61,415 nt of DNA, from positions 1-61,415 of the forward strand of contig JBDQOI010000014.1 in NCBI GenBank assembly GCA_040261275.1, given 5' to 3'. Source of the stretch: UBA8752 sp040261275. GTDB lineage: Bacteria > Bacteroidota > Bacteroidia > Flavobacteriales_D > Sanyastnellaceae. Positions 49,580 through 59,196 of this stretch are shown piece by piece. Both the position numbers and the translations under genes were made by a program. Position 1 is the first letter of the stretch. Every line of letters starts with the position of its first letter. The notes beneath the pieces are model-generated. The model saw only the letters and a list, made by a program, of their open reading frames with translations, was not told the origin of the DNA and searched no databases.

Positions 49580-50752
49580 TTAATGGTCGCCGATCTTCAC
49601 GGCCAGTTGCCGGCCGATGCCGCACCCAATCGCAACCCCCATGCCGCCGAGGCGAACCGCGTGATGGAGTCCGGGCTGTGAAGATCCCAGAAGGGGCATC
49701 CGGTCTTGGCCCACTCCCAACCATCCCGTCCATCGGTCTTCGACCGCTTCGATCGGTCCCAACCAGCTTTCCGCAGACTCCAGCAGTCGCTGGTCCCATT
49801 CTGCTTCTGCCGAAGGATCGCGTTGAGGGTGGGGCGGGAGAGAGAGGTTGAAATGCCGCCCGCCTCCGAACAAAACCCGCCCTTCCTGCAGGGTGCGGAA
49901 ATACAAATAGCCATCTGCGGCGTGATAGGTGCCGTTCGGAAGAGGTTTGCGCGGCCGCAGAACAAGAACGCGGTTGGGAACAGCCACAGCGGGGGTGCCG
50001 GGCATCAGACTTTCGGCAAATCCATTGGTGCAGATGGCAACATGACGGCTTGGCAAGGACCTGCGTCCGTCGGTCAAGCTCCAGCCCTCGCGCGGGCCAT
50101 GGGTCTTGTCCAGCCCTTGAACATCAAATCCGTGCAACCTCTGAACACCCAACCGGTCCAATGCCTTGTGAAAGGACTGAACCATGCGGCCGGTATTGAG
50201 CATGCCTTCCCAACAGAGGTGCACGGCCGAGTGGGCTCCAAAGTGAGCGGCTTTCTCGTCGTCCCAAGCCACGGCGGGGGTGTCGGCTCCGGCAGGGTGG
50301 AATTCGCTCAATTCTTCTCGCAGAATGGGCGTTACCCGCCCGTTCATGAGGTCCATCATGGAGCGGACCTCTGCGTCCCGTTTCGCGCCGCGATCATGCC
50401 CTGGAAAAAGCTCCCAACCTCCCGACCATTCCAGCCCGATCGCTTCGGCTCCGAGCAGTTGAATCAGTTCGCGGAGCCCCTGGGCCCTCATTCGAATGAG
50501 CCTCAACCAAGCCTCTTCGCCCAGTTGCGCGATGTCATCGAGCCATTCCCCAGGCCCTCCGAAGCAGGCAAAACCCGCGTTTCGCGTGGTTCCTCCTTCG
50601 CCGAGGATGTCGCGTTCCACAATCCGGACACTGGAATTGGGGTGAATCGCCTTGAAATGCAAGGCAGTGCTCATGCCGACAATGCCTGCTCCCACTACCG
50701 TCAGGTCGGCAGGGGGGAGCAAATATTCTCTTTCCCAGTATCCAATGGGCAT
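49580..50752 (-). CDS. FAD-dependent amine/amino-acid oxidoreductase (DadA-like)
   Basis: A 390-residue flavoenzyme of the glycine/D-amino-acid oxidase fold. The FAD motif LTVVGAGIVGMSTALHFKA is at about 17-35, then SVRIVERDILGEGGTTRNAGFAC, with the substrate-domain stretch RHVAICTNGFAESLMPG and the C-terminal DRWTGWLGVGQDRMPLLG. The amino acid or amine used is not shown by the sequence. Its start codon overlaps the divergent TACTTT box at 50752-50757. Confidence 0.87.
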   Translation of the reverse strand: MPIGYWEREYLLPPADLTVVGAGIVGMSTALHFKAIHPNSSVRIVERDILGEGGTTRNAGFACFGGPGEWLDDIAQLGEEAWLRLIRMRAQGLRELIQLLGAEAIGLEWSGGWELFPGHDRGAKRDAEVRSMMDLMNGRVTPILREELSEFHPAGADTPAVAWDDEKAAHFGAHSAVHLCWEGMLNTGRMVQSFHKALDRLGVQRLHGFDVQGLDKTHGPREGWSLTDGRRSLPSRHVAICTNGFAESLMPGTPAVAVPNRVLVLRPRKPLPNGTYHAADGYLYFRTLQEGRVLFGGGRHFNLSLPPHPQRDPSAEAEWDQRLLESAESWLGPIEAVEDRWTGWLGVGQDRMPLLGSSQPGLHHAVRLGGMGVAIGCGIGRQLAVKIGDH

Positions 50753-50757
50753 ACTTT
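50752..50757 (+). promoter_or_regulatory. Putative -10 hexamer TACTTT for the giant TPR protein gene
   Basis: TACTTTTG begins 90 bases before the ATG at 50842, so this gene would carry a leader of about 78 bases, an exception to the short-leader pattern. Confidence 0.3.
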
Positions 50758-50841
50758 TGCGTAAGTGATGACCCGGAGGTACATCAGCAATCGGCTGATT
50801 TTCCGTTCTTCGGGAATAAGTTCAACACGCAAGGAACGAAA

Positions 50842-53454
50842 ATGGAGGCAAAGCCGTCCCATATCAGATTCGGGTTCAGGGCATACTGCCTATCCCTTTT
50901 GTGGGTATTCTCTTCTGCCCTGTGGGGTCAGGTAGGAATTGAAGTCGATGGCACGGTTCGGGACAAGGACAGCAACCGAAAAATGGCCGGGGTGGACGTT
51001 CAAGTGTTGCGCGCAGGAAGCGCATATGATGCTGTTTCCACCCTGTCGAATGGCAAGTACTCTCTCTCTCTCGAGCACGGTGCCGATTATGAATTGAAGT
51101 TCACTTTCGAGGACATGAGCCCGAGGACGGTAGAGCTCAACACCTCATCCATTCCCGCTGAATTCCGGGAACGGCCCTTCTATCTCACGGTGGAGATGAG
51201 CGTCTTCGACGTTCCGCCGGGTTTCGACCGGGATTTGTTGGACCTGCCCATCGGCAAGGTTTCCTTTGATCCATCCAAAGAACAGCTTGCATGGGATCTG
51301 GATTACACGGCTGAAATACAGGCGCGAATTGAGGCGGAATTGAGCGATTCCAATGCTGCAGCGGAAGATGCGGATTCCGGAATCAATGAGGAATACGAGG
51401 AGCACATGCGAAAGGCCGAAGTCGAGTTCGGACGCGAGCGCTGGGAGCAGAGCATCAACTGGTTGGAGAGGGCGTTGACGGCAGTGCCCGGAGATGCGCG
51501 TGCGGAAAACATGCTCGCTGAGGCACAGGTCAAACAGGAGGAGTCAGAAGCCGCTGAAGCCGCGCGAAGGGATTATGAGGTTCAAATGCGCGAGGGGAAG
51601 TTGGCGATGCGCAAGGAAGATTGGGCCGTCGCCCGCACCGCTTTCACGACTGCATCGGAATTGATTCCTTCAGAAGCAGAACCCCGCGAACTCCTCGCGG
51701 AATTGGACGCCATGTCGAGTGAGGTAGAGGATACCGTTGACGAAGATTACAGCGCGGCCATCGACGCGGGAACAAGTGCCCTTTCCAATGGTGACCTGGA
51801 TGCGGCGGAGTCTGCCTTTAACGAGGCTTCCGAGTTGAAGCCATCAGAGCGCCTTCCGAGGGAAAAGCTGGCGGAAATCCGCCAATTGCGAAAGGCAGAA
51901 GATCGGGAAGCCGACGCGATGGAGCGGCGCCGAAAGGAATATGAGGACTTGGTGGAAAGGGCCGATCGCGCCTTTGATGAGCAGGATTTTGTTCGGGCCA
52001 AATCCCTTTACGAACAGGCCACGGGAGTATTGCCTGACGAGGTCTATCCGCGCACCCGGGCCGTGGAGGCCGCCGGCCGCATCGTTCCCTTGGGGGGAGA
52101 CATTGCAGATTCAGAGCCCCAGGCGGATGAGGGCGCTGAAGATGAAGCCAACCGCGAGTACGAGGACAGGATTCGGGAGGGTGATCTGGCGTTTGATGCC
52201 GAGGATTGGAATTCGGCACGGTCGGCTTACGAGGTGGCTTTGGAGCTGCGTCCCGATGAGCGGTATCCCAGAAACCGTTTGAAGCGCATCGAATCCTTGA
52301 CGAGTGGAGGGGAAGAAGGATTGGATGCCAATTTGGAATTGGATCGTACCGCCTTGTTGGAAGAGGAAGCTTCAGAAGCAGCGGCTTCGGCGGCGGCCAC
52401 AGCTGCAATGCAAGAGGAGCAGGCGCGAATGATGGAAGAAGAACGCATGGCGGCAGAAGAGGAGGAGCGGCGTCAAGCGTCCGAGGCCGCCGCTCGGGCA
52501 GAACAAGGTCGAGACCGCAGCCTGAATTACCTGTTGGCCCTGGAAAATGCCGACGAGGATGAGGCGGAGGCCTACTACCGCGATGCCTTGCAATCTGAAA
52601 TTCGCGCGAGGGCCCAAGCCATTAACGACAAAATGGATGCCCAGGAAGAACTGGAATCCGTCTGGCTTTCAAGGAGCGATACCCGCAGGCAGTCTTCCTT
52701 CCGTTCGCTGACGTCCCGTGAGGAACAGCAGACCGCCGCCTTGATGTCTGCCTCGGATTACCGGAACGACCGTCTGGTGGATTTCGAGGCCAGAACCACA
52801 GTCCAAGGGGAGTTTCGCAGAGATGGAGAGGCCAGGGAGAAGGCCGACAGAAGGGACCGTATGCTGTCACTCAACCTCAAGTCGGAAAAACAGCGCAAGG
52901 AGCTTCAAGACAGGACCCGTCGATATGATGTGTTTGTCGATTCGTTGGACCGAATGTTGGATGCCTATGCGGATTTCAATCGCGATTTGCGCCGGGCTTC
53001 CATCGACGCGCGCATCATGAAATACGAGGAGATTGAGCGGAATGCAGCACAGTATGCCAAGCTTGGAGAGGGGGAAGAAATCAGAAGGTTGGAGCGGCTC
53101 CGAGGGGTGCGGAAAACCGCTCGAGAAGACCAACAATCCAAACAACTTGCAGCCGGAGAGGCGAGCATTCGCTCCACCACCGCTTTGAGACAAGTCCAAA
53201 GCAAAAAAAGCGGCGAGCCTCTTTCTACCGAGGATTACAGGGATGTTCCAGCCAAGGAGGGCATTCGGGAGGGGATCGAGGAGCGTAGCTATGAAGAGGG
53301 CAATTCATTGGTGATCGAACGAACGGTAAGGGTGGACAACGAGGTCAATGTTTTTCGAAAGACGGTGACCAAACACGGCGTCTATTATTTCAAGAACAAC
53401 CACTCCATCACGCGGGACATTTGGTTGTTGGAGACCTTTCGGGTGACCGACTGA
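50842..53454 (+). CDS. Exported protein with five TPR-like repeats and a coiled coil
   Basis: An 870-residue protein. A signal peptide (residues about 12-30, ending LWGQ) is followed by a carboxypeptidase-regulatory-like domain (GTVRDKDSNRKMAGVDVQVL, 36-125). Then five related TPR-like units start near Tyr185, Tyr245, Tyr303, Tyr367 and Tyr440; each runs from a Tyr/Ile helix through a W/F-x-x-A pattern to a P-x-x-x-Y/R-R-x-x-L end. Residues about 500-560 are Ala/Glu-rich coiled coil, and further heptad-like helix continues to about 790. The C-terminus has GVYYFKNNHSITRDIWLLE, a motif I have seen in similar unnamed Bacteroidota proteins. Possible periplasmic scaffold or cytoskeleton-like role; unknown. 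Confidence 0.7.
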   Translation: MEAKPSHIRFGFRAYCLSLLWVFSSALWGQVGIEVDGTVRDKDSNRKMAGVDVQVLRAGSAYDAVSTLSNGKYSLSLEHGADYELKFTFEDMSPRTVELNTSSIPAEFRERPFYLTVEMSVFDVPPGFDRDLLDLPIGKVSFDPSKEQLAWDLDYTAEIQARIEAELSDSNAAAEDADSGINEEYEEHMRKAEVEFGRERWEQSINWLERALTAVPGDARAENMLAEAQVKQEESEAAEAARRDYEVQMREGKLAMRKEDWAVARTAFTTASELIPSEAEPRELLAELDAMSSEVEDTVDEDYSAAIDAGTSALSNGDLDAAESAFNEASELKPSERLPREKLAEIRQLRKAEDREADAMERRRKEYEDLVERADRAFDEQDFVRAKSLYEQATGVLPDEVYPRTRAVEAAGRIVPLGGDIADSEPQADEGAEDEANREYEDRIREGDLAFDAEDWNSARSAYEVALELRPDERYPRNRLKRIESLTSGGEEGLDANLELDRTALLEEEASEAAASAAATAAMQEEQARMMEEERMAAEEEERRQASEAAARAEQGRDRSLNYLLALENADEDEAEAYYRDALQSEIRARAQAINDKMDAQEELESVWLSRSDTRRQSSFRSLTSREEQQTAALMSASDYRNDRLVDFEARTTVQGEFRRDGEAREKADRRDRMLSLNLKSEKQRKELQDRTRRYDVFVDSLDRMLDAYADFNRDLRRASIDARIMKYEEIERNAAQYAKLGEGEEIRRLERLRGVRKTAREDQQSKQLAAGEASIRSTTALRQVQSKKSGEPLSTEDYRDVPAKEGIREGIEERSYEEGNSLVIERTVRVDNEVNVFRKTVTKHGVYYFKNNHSITRDIWLLETFRVTD

Positions 53455-53462
53455 GACGACGC

Positions 53463-56402
53463 TCATTCCTCTTTTTTGTCGCCTTCCCGGCAGGCCTGGG
53501 CTTCAATGGGCATAAGGTCCACGGCGGAGATGGGGCAGTTCTCTGCGCCACTGCCCCCCATCGCCCACAGCCCTCCTTGAATTTGTTGCCACCCAGAGGG
53601 CCAATTCCAGCTTTGACCGCTGATGTCCCAGTTGATGGGGCTGCCTGCACAAGGAATGTCTAAGCTGCCCCACGCCCAACCCGAATAGAAGTTACCGAAA
53701 TGGTTGGCTCCGTCTTGAATGGCTGGAGGGGCCGCTTGCTGAAAGGTCATGTGAACATCGTTGTTTTCGAAGGTGTTCCAGCCCCCGCCCCCTTCGGGAC
53801 ACATGACCAACAGACCTCGGTCGGTGGAGATCCCTACATCATTGGAATTCCATGTGCAACATTGGATTTCGACACGTGCGTGCCGCGATGAGAGCGCAAC
53901 CCCATTGTTGGGAAACCGAGAATCCTCGATGCGGATGCGGCCGGGACCTTGGAGCAGTATGGCTGTTGGAGCAGATTCGAAATGGCACGACTCGATCAGG
54001 TGGGATGGGCTCGATTCCAGCCCGTGGTGTTCCACCGGATGGTCCAGGAAGGAACTGTCCGACCATCGGATCCGATTGTTCGAAACCGTTGTTGTCCCAC
54101 CGGAAAAGGTGGATTCCTGAAGTCTGTAGGTTCCATTCTCATGCCCGAGGTGGACGGCATGTGCATGGTGATGCCGAAGGTGAAGAGGCCCCATCACGAG
54201 CAGAGAGTCACCTTCCATTCCCCACCATTGGGCGGACTCGAATTCCAGAGGCTCCGTGAGTTGGGAGTGCCAGATGCTGTTTCCCATCATTCGGATTCCC
54301 ACCTTTTCGTGCCGCCATTTCCCGTAGCCGCTGATGTGGATTTCCGCTTGATTCGAGAGAATCCAATGGGTCTCGGCAGTGAGCGCTTTTTGGACCATTT
54401 GGGCACCTGTTCCCATGATCAGGGACGTCGACCCGGGGACGTGTATGCGCGAGGCAGGGGAATGATGATGGGTCCATTCCGCTCCGGCCTGGACCGAACA
54501 ATGCCCGTTCAGCAAGAAGGTGCTGCCTGTGGATTGAATCCAGGTTACGGCGCCGTCGACCTGGATGACGGACCCGGGTTGGGCCGCCACATGTGACCCG
54601 GGTCGTTGGTCCAAAGTTCCTTGTCTGAGAACGAGTTCAGCTCCCTGCTCAATGGTCAATTGGCTGTTTTCATGAAGGGTCAGCTTACCCAGGATTTCGA
54701 GTCGACTCCCTTTCGCAAGGGTCAGATGTGCAATTGAAGTCGTGGGAGCAGCCCCACCCCCGAGTTCAAGGTGCCCCGACGCCGCCACATGCAAGGTCCC
54801 GCTGCATCCTTCCAAGGTGAAGTGCCCGACTGAGGAAGGAGGAGCGGCTTGGATTCCGAAAGCGGTGTCGGAGGATTGAAGGCAAAGACGGCCTGTAATG
54901 TCCAGGGCGGGCAGGTTCCAATCGCCGTGGTCATTGAGAACCGATTCCCCCGTCAGGGCGCCCGGAGACAGGGGGCATTCGGTCAAATCCAATTGGGTCA
55001 TGACGAATGCTGAATTCTCGACATTGATCTCACTGTGTGGCTCATTGCCATTCCCTGTGTGAATGGCGTTGAACGGGCTGAAATTGTCGAGATCGTTCAA
55101 CATGGAGGCCGTCCAGGGAAGCGCAATGCCGAGCGCACTGTGGGTAGGTATGAAGCTGTGATGGGTTTGAAATTGATCGGAGCCCAGGGGGGGCATGGTC
55201 AAGGGCCAGGGAAGGTCGATGTCTTCCAATGCGACATTGAAGGCATCTGCGAATTGCTGCAAGGACGGCCGTGTTCCACCGGGCATCAAATCCAAAGACC
55301 AGGGGCCGTATTGGGAGGAGGGAATGCCAAATCCGGCATCCAGGAGCAAGGGCCAGGGCCAGCCTGAACCTTGTGGTGTCTCGGCCCAGCTCGTCACCGG
55401 GGCAAGAGGAGCGGCAGAGGCGTGATTGAAGTCCCCGGGGAAGGCGTGGATTTCGAGGTCGAGCAGCCCCCCGATGTCCCCAAAAACATCGGAAGGCAAA
55501 AGGGCATACTCGTAATCCAAAAGGGGTGTATCCGCGCTGCCTAGACTTTGGAGTCCGCCGTTCGCGATGGCCACATTTCGACAATGCTGCGGCCATCCAA
55601 TGCTGTCGAGGTATTGCTGGTAGAAGGGCCTTGTGGAGCCCGGGGTTTGATGTTCCAACAAAAGCTGGCGCGCTGCTGGGGCCATCAGCGCTTCTGCAAG
55701 GCCGTTGAGGCCGGCGTCACCTGTGGTCAGCGAAGCGATCAATTGTTGCAACCCCAAGGGGACATTGGCGCCTGAATGCGGACTGTCCAAGCTCAAGTAG
55801 ACCTGAGCACAATGGGGCTCACCTTGCGCTTCCATTTGTGCCAATGCGATGCGTGCCACCTGTCCGCCCATGCTGGCCCCGCTGACCACCATGGGCCTCG
55901 GGTCAGAGCGGTATTCCCGCAGGTGTATGAGGATGTCGACGAGCAATGCGGCGTTGCGCAGGATGTTGCCGGCTCCTTGATGAAAGTCGATCAGAACGGG
56001 ATGATAGCCCCTGTCGATCAGTGAATCCAGCAGATCAGGCATGGCCTGGAGCATGGGGTAACGCTGCAAGTCGCAACCTTGAAAAGCCTGCCATCCGAAA
56101 TCCCCGAGGCGATGCGGCCCCTCTTCATTGCTGAGACCAAAATCAATGCCCTCCACAAAGACAAAGGGCCTGCCCAGCTCACCACCGAGGTCCATAACGT
56201 AAACATGAGCCGATTGTGGGCCGAAAGGCGTGGCGGCTTCGTGATGAAAAGGCTGGGCGGGAAAGGTCAGCCAAGGTGGAGAAACGGGTGGAGAGGCGGG
56301 ACAACCTTGGGCGATACAATCCGAGGAGGCAAGGCATGAGACCATGGGCAAGACGATGCAAAGCAGGCGGATACGCGTCGTGAGAAGAAGTGGGTTTTTC
56401 AT
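53463..56402 (-). CDS. Exported esterase/lipase fused to a beta-helix domain
   Basis: A 979-residue protein with a signal peptide ending near CIAQG. Residues about 70-330 are an alpha/beta-hydrolase: GRPFVFVEGIDFG, PVLIDFHQGAG, and the nucleophile elbow VVSGASMGGQVARIAL with Ser177, followed by YLSLDSPHSGANVPLG. This resembles PGAP1/lipase-like esterases. From about residue 480 the chain becomes long runs of short beta strands with Asn, Ser, Thr and Gly, reading as a right-handed parallel beta-helix. No T9SS domain is visible at the end. The ATG at 56402 is chosen for the signal peptide. Substrate unknown. Confidence 0.75.
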   Translation of the reverse strand: MKNPLLLTTRIRLLCIVLPMVSCLASSDCIAQGCPASPPVSPPWLTFPAQPFHHEAATPFGPQSAHVYVMDLGGELGRPFVFVEGIDFGLSNEEGPHRLGDFGWQAFQGCDLQRYPMLQAMPDLLDSLIDRGYHPVLIDFHQGAGNILRNAALLVDILIHLREYRSDPRPMVVSGASMGGQVARIALAQMEAQGEPHCAQVYLSLDSPHSGANVPLGLQQLIASLTTGDAGLNGLAEALMAPAARQLLLEHQTPGSTRPFYQQYLDSIGWPQHCRNVAIANGGLQSLGSADTPLLDYEYALLPSDVFGDIGGLLDLEIHAFPGDFNHASAAPLAPVTSWAETPQGSGWPWPLLLDAGFGIPSSQYGPWSLDLMPGGTRPSLQQFADAFNVALEDIDLPWPLTMPPLGSDQFQTHHSFIPTHSALGIALPWTASMLNDLDNFSPFNAIHTGNGNEPHSEINVENSAFVMTQLDLTECPLSPGALTGESVLNDHGDWNLPALDITGRLCLQSSDTAFGIQAAPPSSVGHFTLEGCSGTLHVAASGHLELGGGAAPTTSIAHLTLAKGSRLEILGKLTLHENSQLTIEQGAELVLRQGTLDQRPGSHVAAQPGSVIQVDGAVTWIQSTGSTFLLNGHCSVQAGAEWTHHHSPASRIHVPGSTSLIMGTGAQMVQKALTAETHWILSNQAEIHISGYGKWRHEKVGIRMMGNSIWHSQLTEPLEFESAQWWGMEGDSLLVMGPLHLRHHHAHAVHLGHENGTYRLQESTFSGGTTTVSNNRIRWSDSSFLDHPVEHHGLESSPSHLIESCHFESAPTAILLQGPGRIRIEDSRFPNNGVALSSRHARVEIQCCTWNSNDVGISTDRGLLVMCPEGGGGWNTFENNDVHMTFQQAAPPAIQDGANHFGNFYSGWAWGSLDIPCAGSPINWDISGQSWNWPSGWQQIQGGLWAMGGSGAENCPISAVDLMPIEAQACREGDKKEE

Positions 56403-56518
56403 GGGAGAGCAGATTGCATGGGCCGGAAATGCCGGTTCCAACAAGGATGGAGCAAGGATGAAGATCCCGGGTCTGCACACCCAAAGCGTTTCCGTGCGGG
56501 TACAAAAGGAGCGCGGGC

Positions 56519-56524
56519 TATTTT
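56519..56524 (+). promoter_or_regulatory. Putative -10 hexamer TATTTT, 12 bases before the permease gene
   Basis: TATTTTCA, CCCC, ATG at 56531. The start codon is not chosen by the motif. Confidence 0.45.
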
Positions 56525-56530
56525 CACCCC

Positions 56531-58759
56531 ATGCAGGAAAAGGGACTTGGGACGTTTGCTGTCTTTATGACGGCCATCTCGACCATTCTCGGTGCCATCC
56601 TGTTTCTGAGGTTTGGTTTCGCTGTCGCCCACATAGGGTTGGCCTGGACCATGGCCATCATCTTCCTGGGTCACCTCGTCACCATTCCAACAGCACTGGC
56701 TGTGGCCGAAATCGCCACCAACCAGAAGGTGGAAGGGGGGGGAGCCTATTACATGATCAGCCGGTCATTCGGACTGTCCATCGGCGGTGCCATCGGCATT
56801 GCGCTGTTCTTGAGCCAGGCCATCAGCGTGGCATTCTACATCATCGCTTTCACGGTGTCCACCCGTGACCTGCTGCAATGGCTGGAAGTTGAGCAAGGCC
56901 TTCTGGTCCACCCATGGCAGGTGAATTATGGCTTCATGGGGCTTTTGACCTTGCTGATGCTGACGAAAGGAGCGCAGGTTGGAGTCAAGGCACTGTACGG
57001 GGTGGTGGCCGTACTCGTGGTGGCCCTGCTCAGTTTCTTCTTCGGCACCGGTGAACCTCAGGAGGAATTGGACATCCTGCGGACCATCGACCCCATTTTC
57101 GTCACGGAAAGCGGGGAGACCATCAGGCGCTATTCCTTCATCGAAGTCTTCACCTTCATTTTTCCCGCGTTCACCGGGATAGCGGCAGGGCTCGGGTTGA
57201 GTGGAGACCTCAAGGAACCCGCCCGCGCCATTCCCCGCGGAACCCTTTGGGCCACGGTGGCAGGAATCATCGTTTACATCATCGTCGCATTGAAATTCTG
57301 GGTCAGCGCCAGTCCCGAGCAGCTGGCCTCCGACGAACTGTACATGGAGGCCATCGCAGTATGGCCCCCTCTGATTCCGCTCGGCTTGGCCGCGGCTGCG
57401 GTCTCGAGTGCATTGGGCAGCGTCATCATCGCCCCAAGGACGCTTCAGGCATTGGCCATAGATCGCATCTTCCCCAAAGCCATCGGGATCCGGCTCAAAC
57501 GCGGGCGCAAGACGGACAATGAGCCTGTCGTCGCGAGCATCATCACCTGCTGCATAGGCTTCATCTTTGTTTCACTCGGTGACATCAATGCGGTGGCCGA
57601 AATCATCTCCATGTTTTTCATGGTGACCTACGGGGCCATCTGTCTGGTGAGCCTGTTCGAGCACTTCGCGGCCAGTCCCGGTTACCGGCCGACCTTCAGG
57701 TCCCATTGGTCGTTGAGCCTCGTGGGGGCGGTCACGTGCTTTTACCTGATGTTCTTGATGAACTTCAGCTATGCGTTGGGAAGCCTGATCATCATGGGCG
57801 CCATATATGCCGGGTTGGCACGTCGGGGCGAGCGGGGCATGGTCGCTTTGTTCCGGGGCATGCTGTTTCAATTGAGCCGATACCTCCAAATCACTTTGCA
57901 ACGCAGGGACAAGGCCGAACTGGATCGGAAGGATTGGCGCCCCCTCATGCTCGCCGTCAGCAAGGACACCTTCCGCCGTCCGGGCGCCTTCGACATGGTG
58001 CGCTGGATTGCACACCGGCAAGGCTTTGGAACCTATGTCCACCTGATCGAAGGACGATTGGACGCGAGGACCTTTCGGAGCTCCATTCGGGCCAAGCAGG
58101 GGCTGTCGGATTTGGCCAAGGCCGCCCGCAGCCGGGTGAGCATGTCTACCATCGTGTCACCGTCCTACACCTCAGCCATCGCCCAATGCGTTCAGTTGCC
58201 CGGCATCAGTGGTCAGGGCAACAACGCCATCCTCCTCGAGTACATTGATGAGCAGCCACAGAGCGCGGAGGAATTGGTGGCCAATTATGATCTGCTGCGG
58301 GGTTCCAACCTCGACCTCTGTCTCTTGCGCTCGAGTTTTCGCGGTTTCGGTGAGCGCAGGACTATTCACATCTGGATCACACCCGAGGACTCGGCCAATG
58401 CCAATCTTATGATTCTCATGGCCTATGTGCTGCAGGGGCATCCGGATTGGAGGGAATCCCATATCCAAGTATTTTCCATTTATCGAGATGGAGATCGGGC
58501 AAAGAGGGAGCAGGCCCTCCGCGACCAGATTCAGGCGGGTCGCATTCCCGTGAGCGAGCAGAACATCGAAATGGTCGAGGAGATGCCGGGGGATGTGAAG
58601 GAAGAATTGATTGATGGGCGCAGCAAATTCGCTGATTTGACCTTCATCGGATTCAATGATACGGACATCCGCAAGGAAGGGATAAAGGTGTTTGAAGCCC
58701 ATCACGGCATCGGCAACATTCTCTTCGTCGATGCCCATGATGAGGTCGCCCTGAATTGA
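56531..58759 (+). CDS. Cation-chloride cotransporter-like permease (SLC12/APC type)
   Basis: A 742-residue inner-membrane transporter. The first ten or so helices follow the APC fold; FAVFMTAISTILGAILFLRFGF opens helix 1, then KVEGGGAYYMISRSFGLSIGGAIG, FTFIFPAFTGIAAGLGLSGDLK and SSALGSVIIAPRTLQALA match Na-K-Cl and K-Cl cotransporters of the SLC12 family. After about residue 460 a large cytoplasmic domain with mixed alpha/beta character follows, like the regulatory C-terminus of SLC12 proteins. Ion coupling is not proven. It is followed by aroQ 11 bp downstream. Confidence 0.87.
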   Translation: MQEKGLGTFAVFMTAISTILGAILFLRFGFAVAHIGLAWTMAIIFLGHLVTIPTALAVAEIATNQKVEGGGAYYMISRSFGLSIGGAIGIALFLSQAISVAFYIIAFTVSTRDLLQWLEVEQGLLVHPWQVNYGFMGLLTLLMLTKGAQVGVKALYGVVAVLVVALLSFFFGTGEPQEELDILRTIDPIFVTESGETIRRYSFIEVFTFIFPAFTGIAAGLGLSGDLKEPARAIPRGTLWATVAGIIVYIIVALKFWVSASPEQLASDELYMEAIAVWPPLIPLGLAAAAVSSALGSVIIAPRTLQALAIDRIFPKAIGIRLKRGRKTDNEPVVASIITCCIGFIFVSLGDINAVAEIISMFFMVTYGAICLVSLFEHFAASPGYRPTFRSHWSLSLVGAVTCFYLMFLMNFSYALGSLIIMGAIYAGLARRGERGMVALFRGMLFQLSRYLQITLQRRDKAELDRKDWRPLMLAVSKDTFRRPGAFDMVRWIAHRQGFGTYVHLIEGRLDARTFRSSIRAKQGLSDLAKAARSRVSMSTIVSPSYTSAIAQCVQLPGISGQGNNAILLEYIDEQPQSAEELVANYDLLRGSNLDLCLLRSSFRGFGERRTIHIWITPEDSANANLMILMAYVLQGHPDWRESHIQVFSIYRDGDRAKREQALRDQIQAGRIPVSEQNIEMVEEMPGDVKEELIDGRSKFADLTFIGFNDTDIRKEGIKVFEAHHGIGNILFVDAHDEVALN

Positions 58760-58770
58760 ATCCAACAAGA

Positions 58771-59196
58771 ATGAGCACTGCCCTGCATATCCTGAACGGC
58801 CCCAATCTCAACCTGCTCGGAAAGCGGGAACCCGATCAATATGGAAATGCTTCTTTCGGGGAGTTTCTCGAAGGATTGAGGCGGACGTTCCCCGATTGTG
58901 AAATCGAATATTTCCAGTCCAATGTGGAGGGAGAGCTCATCAATTACCTGCACGAGGTGGGATTCCATTCTGCGGGAATCATCCTCAATGCAGGAGGGTA
59001 TACCCATACGTCCGTGGCCCTGCGCGATGCGGTAGCTGCCATTGCATCACCCGTCATGGAGGTGCACATCACCAACATTCACGCTCGTGAGGAATTCCGA
59101 CACGTGAGCCTGTTGAGTCCTGTATGCAAGGGGGTCATTTGCGGCCTCGGTCTAGAAGGTTATTCCGCTGCCATTCGGGCTTTAACCCTCGTCTGA
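58771..59196 (+). CDS. aroQ: Type II 3-dehydroquinate dehydratase
   Basis: A 141-residue dodecameric dehydratase of the shikimate pathway. Motifs: LHILNGPNLNLLGKREPDQYGN with the catalytic Tyr, YFQSNVEGELINYLHE, ILNAGGYTHTSVALRDA (the usual NPGAYTHTS has Ala in place of Pro here), EVHITNIHAREEFRHVS with catalytic His. A TTG at 58756 would add five residues; the ATG at 58771 is normal. The last 15 bp overlap the convergent 59182 gene. Confidence 0.95.
   Translation: MSTALHILNGPNLNLLGKREPDQYGNASFGEFLEGLRRTFPDCEIEYFQSNVEGELINYLHEVGFHSAGIILNAGGYTHTSVALRDAVAAIASPVMEVHITNIHAREEFRHVSLLSPVCKGVICGLGLEGYSAAIRALTLV

Noticed and set aside
49571..49588. GACC/GGTC inverted pair as a terminator after the amine oxidoreductase gene
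   Set aside because: Only four base pairs, and the stem includes the stop codon; no T-tract follows.
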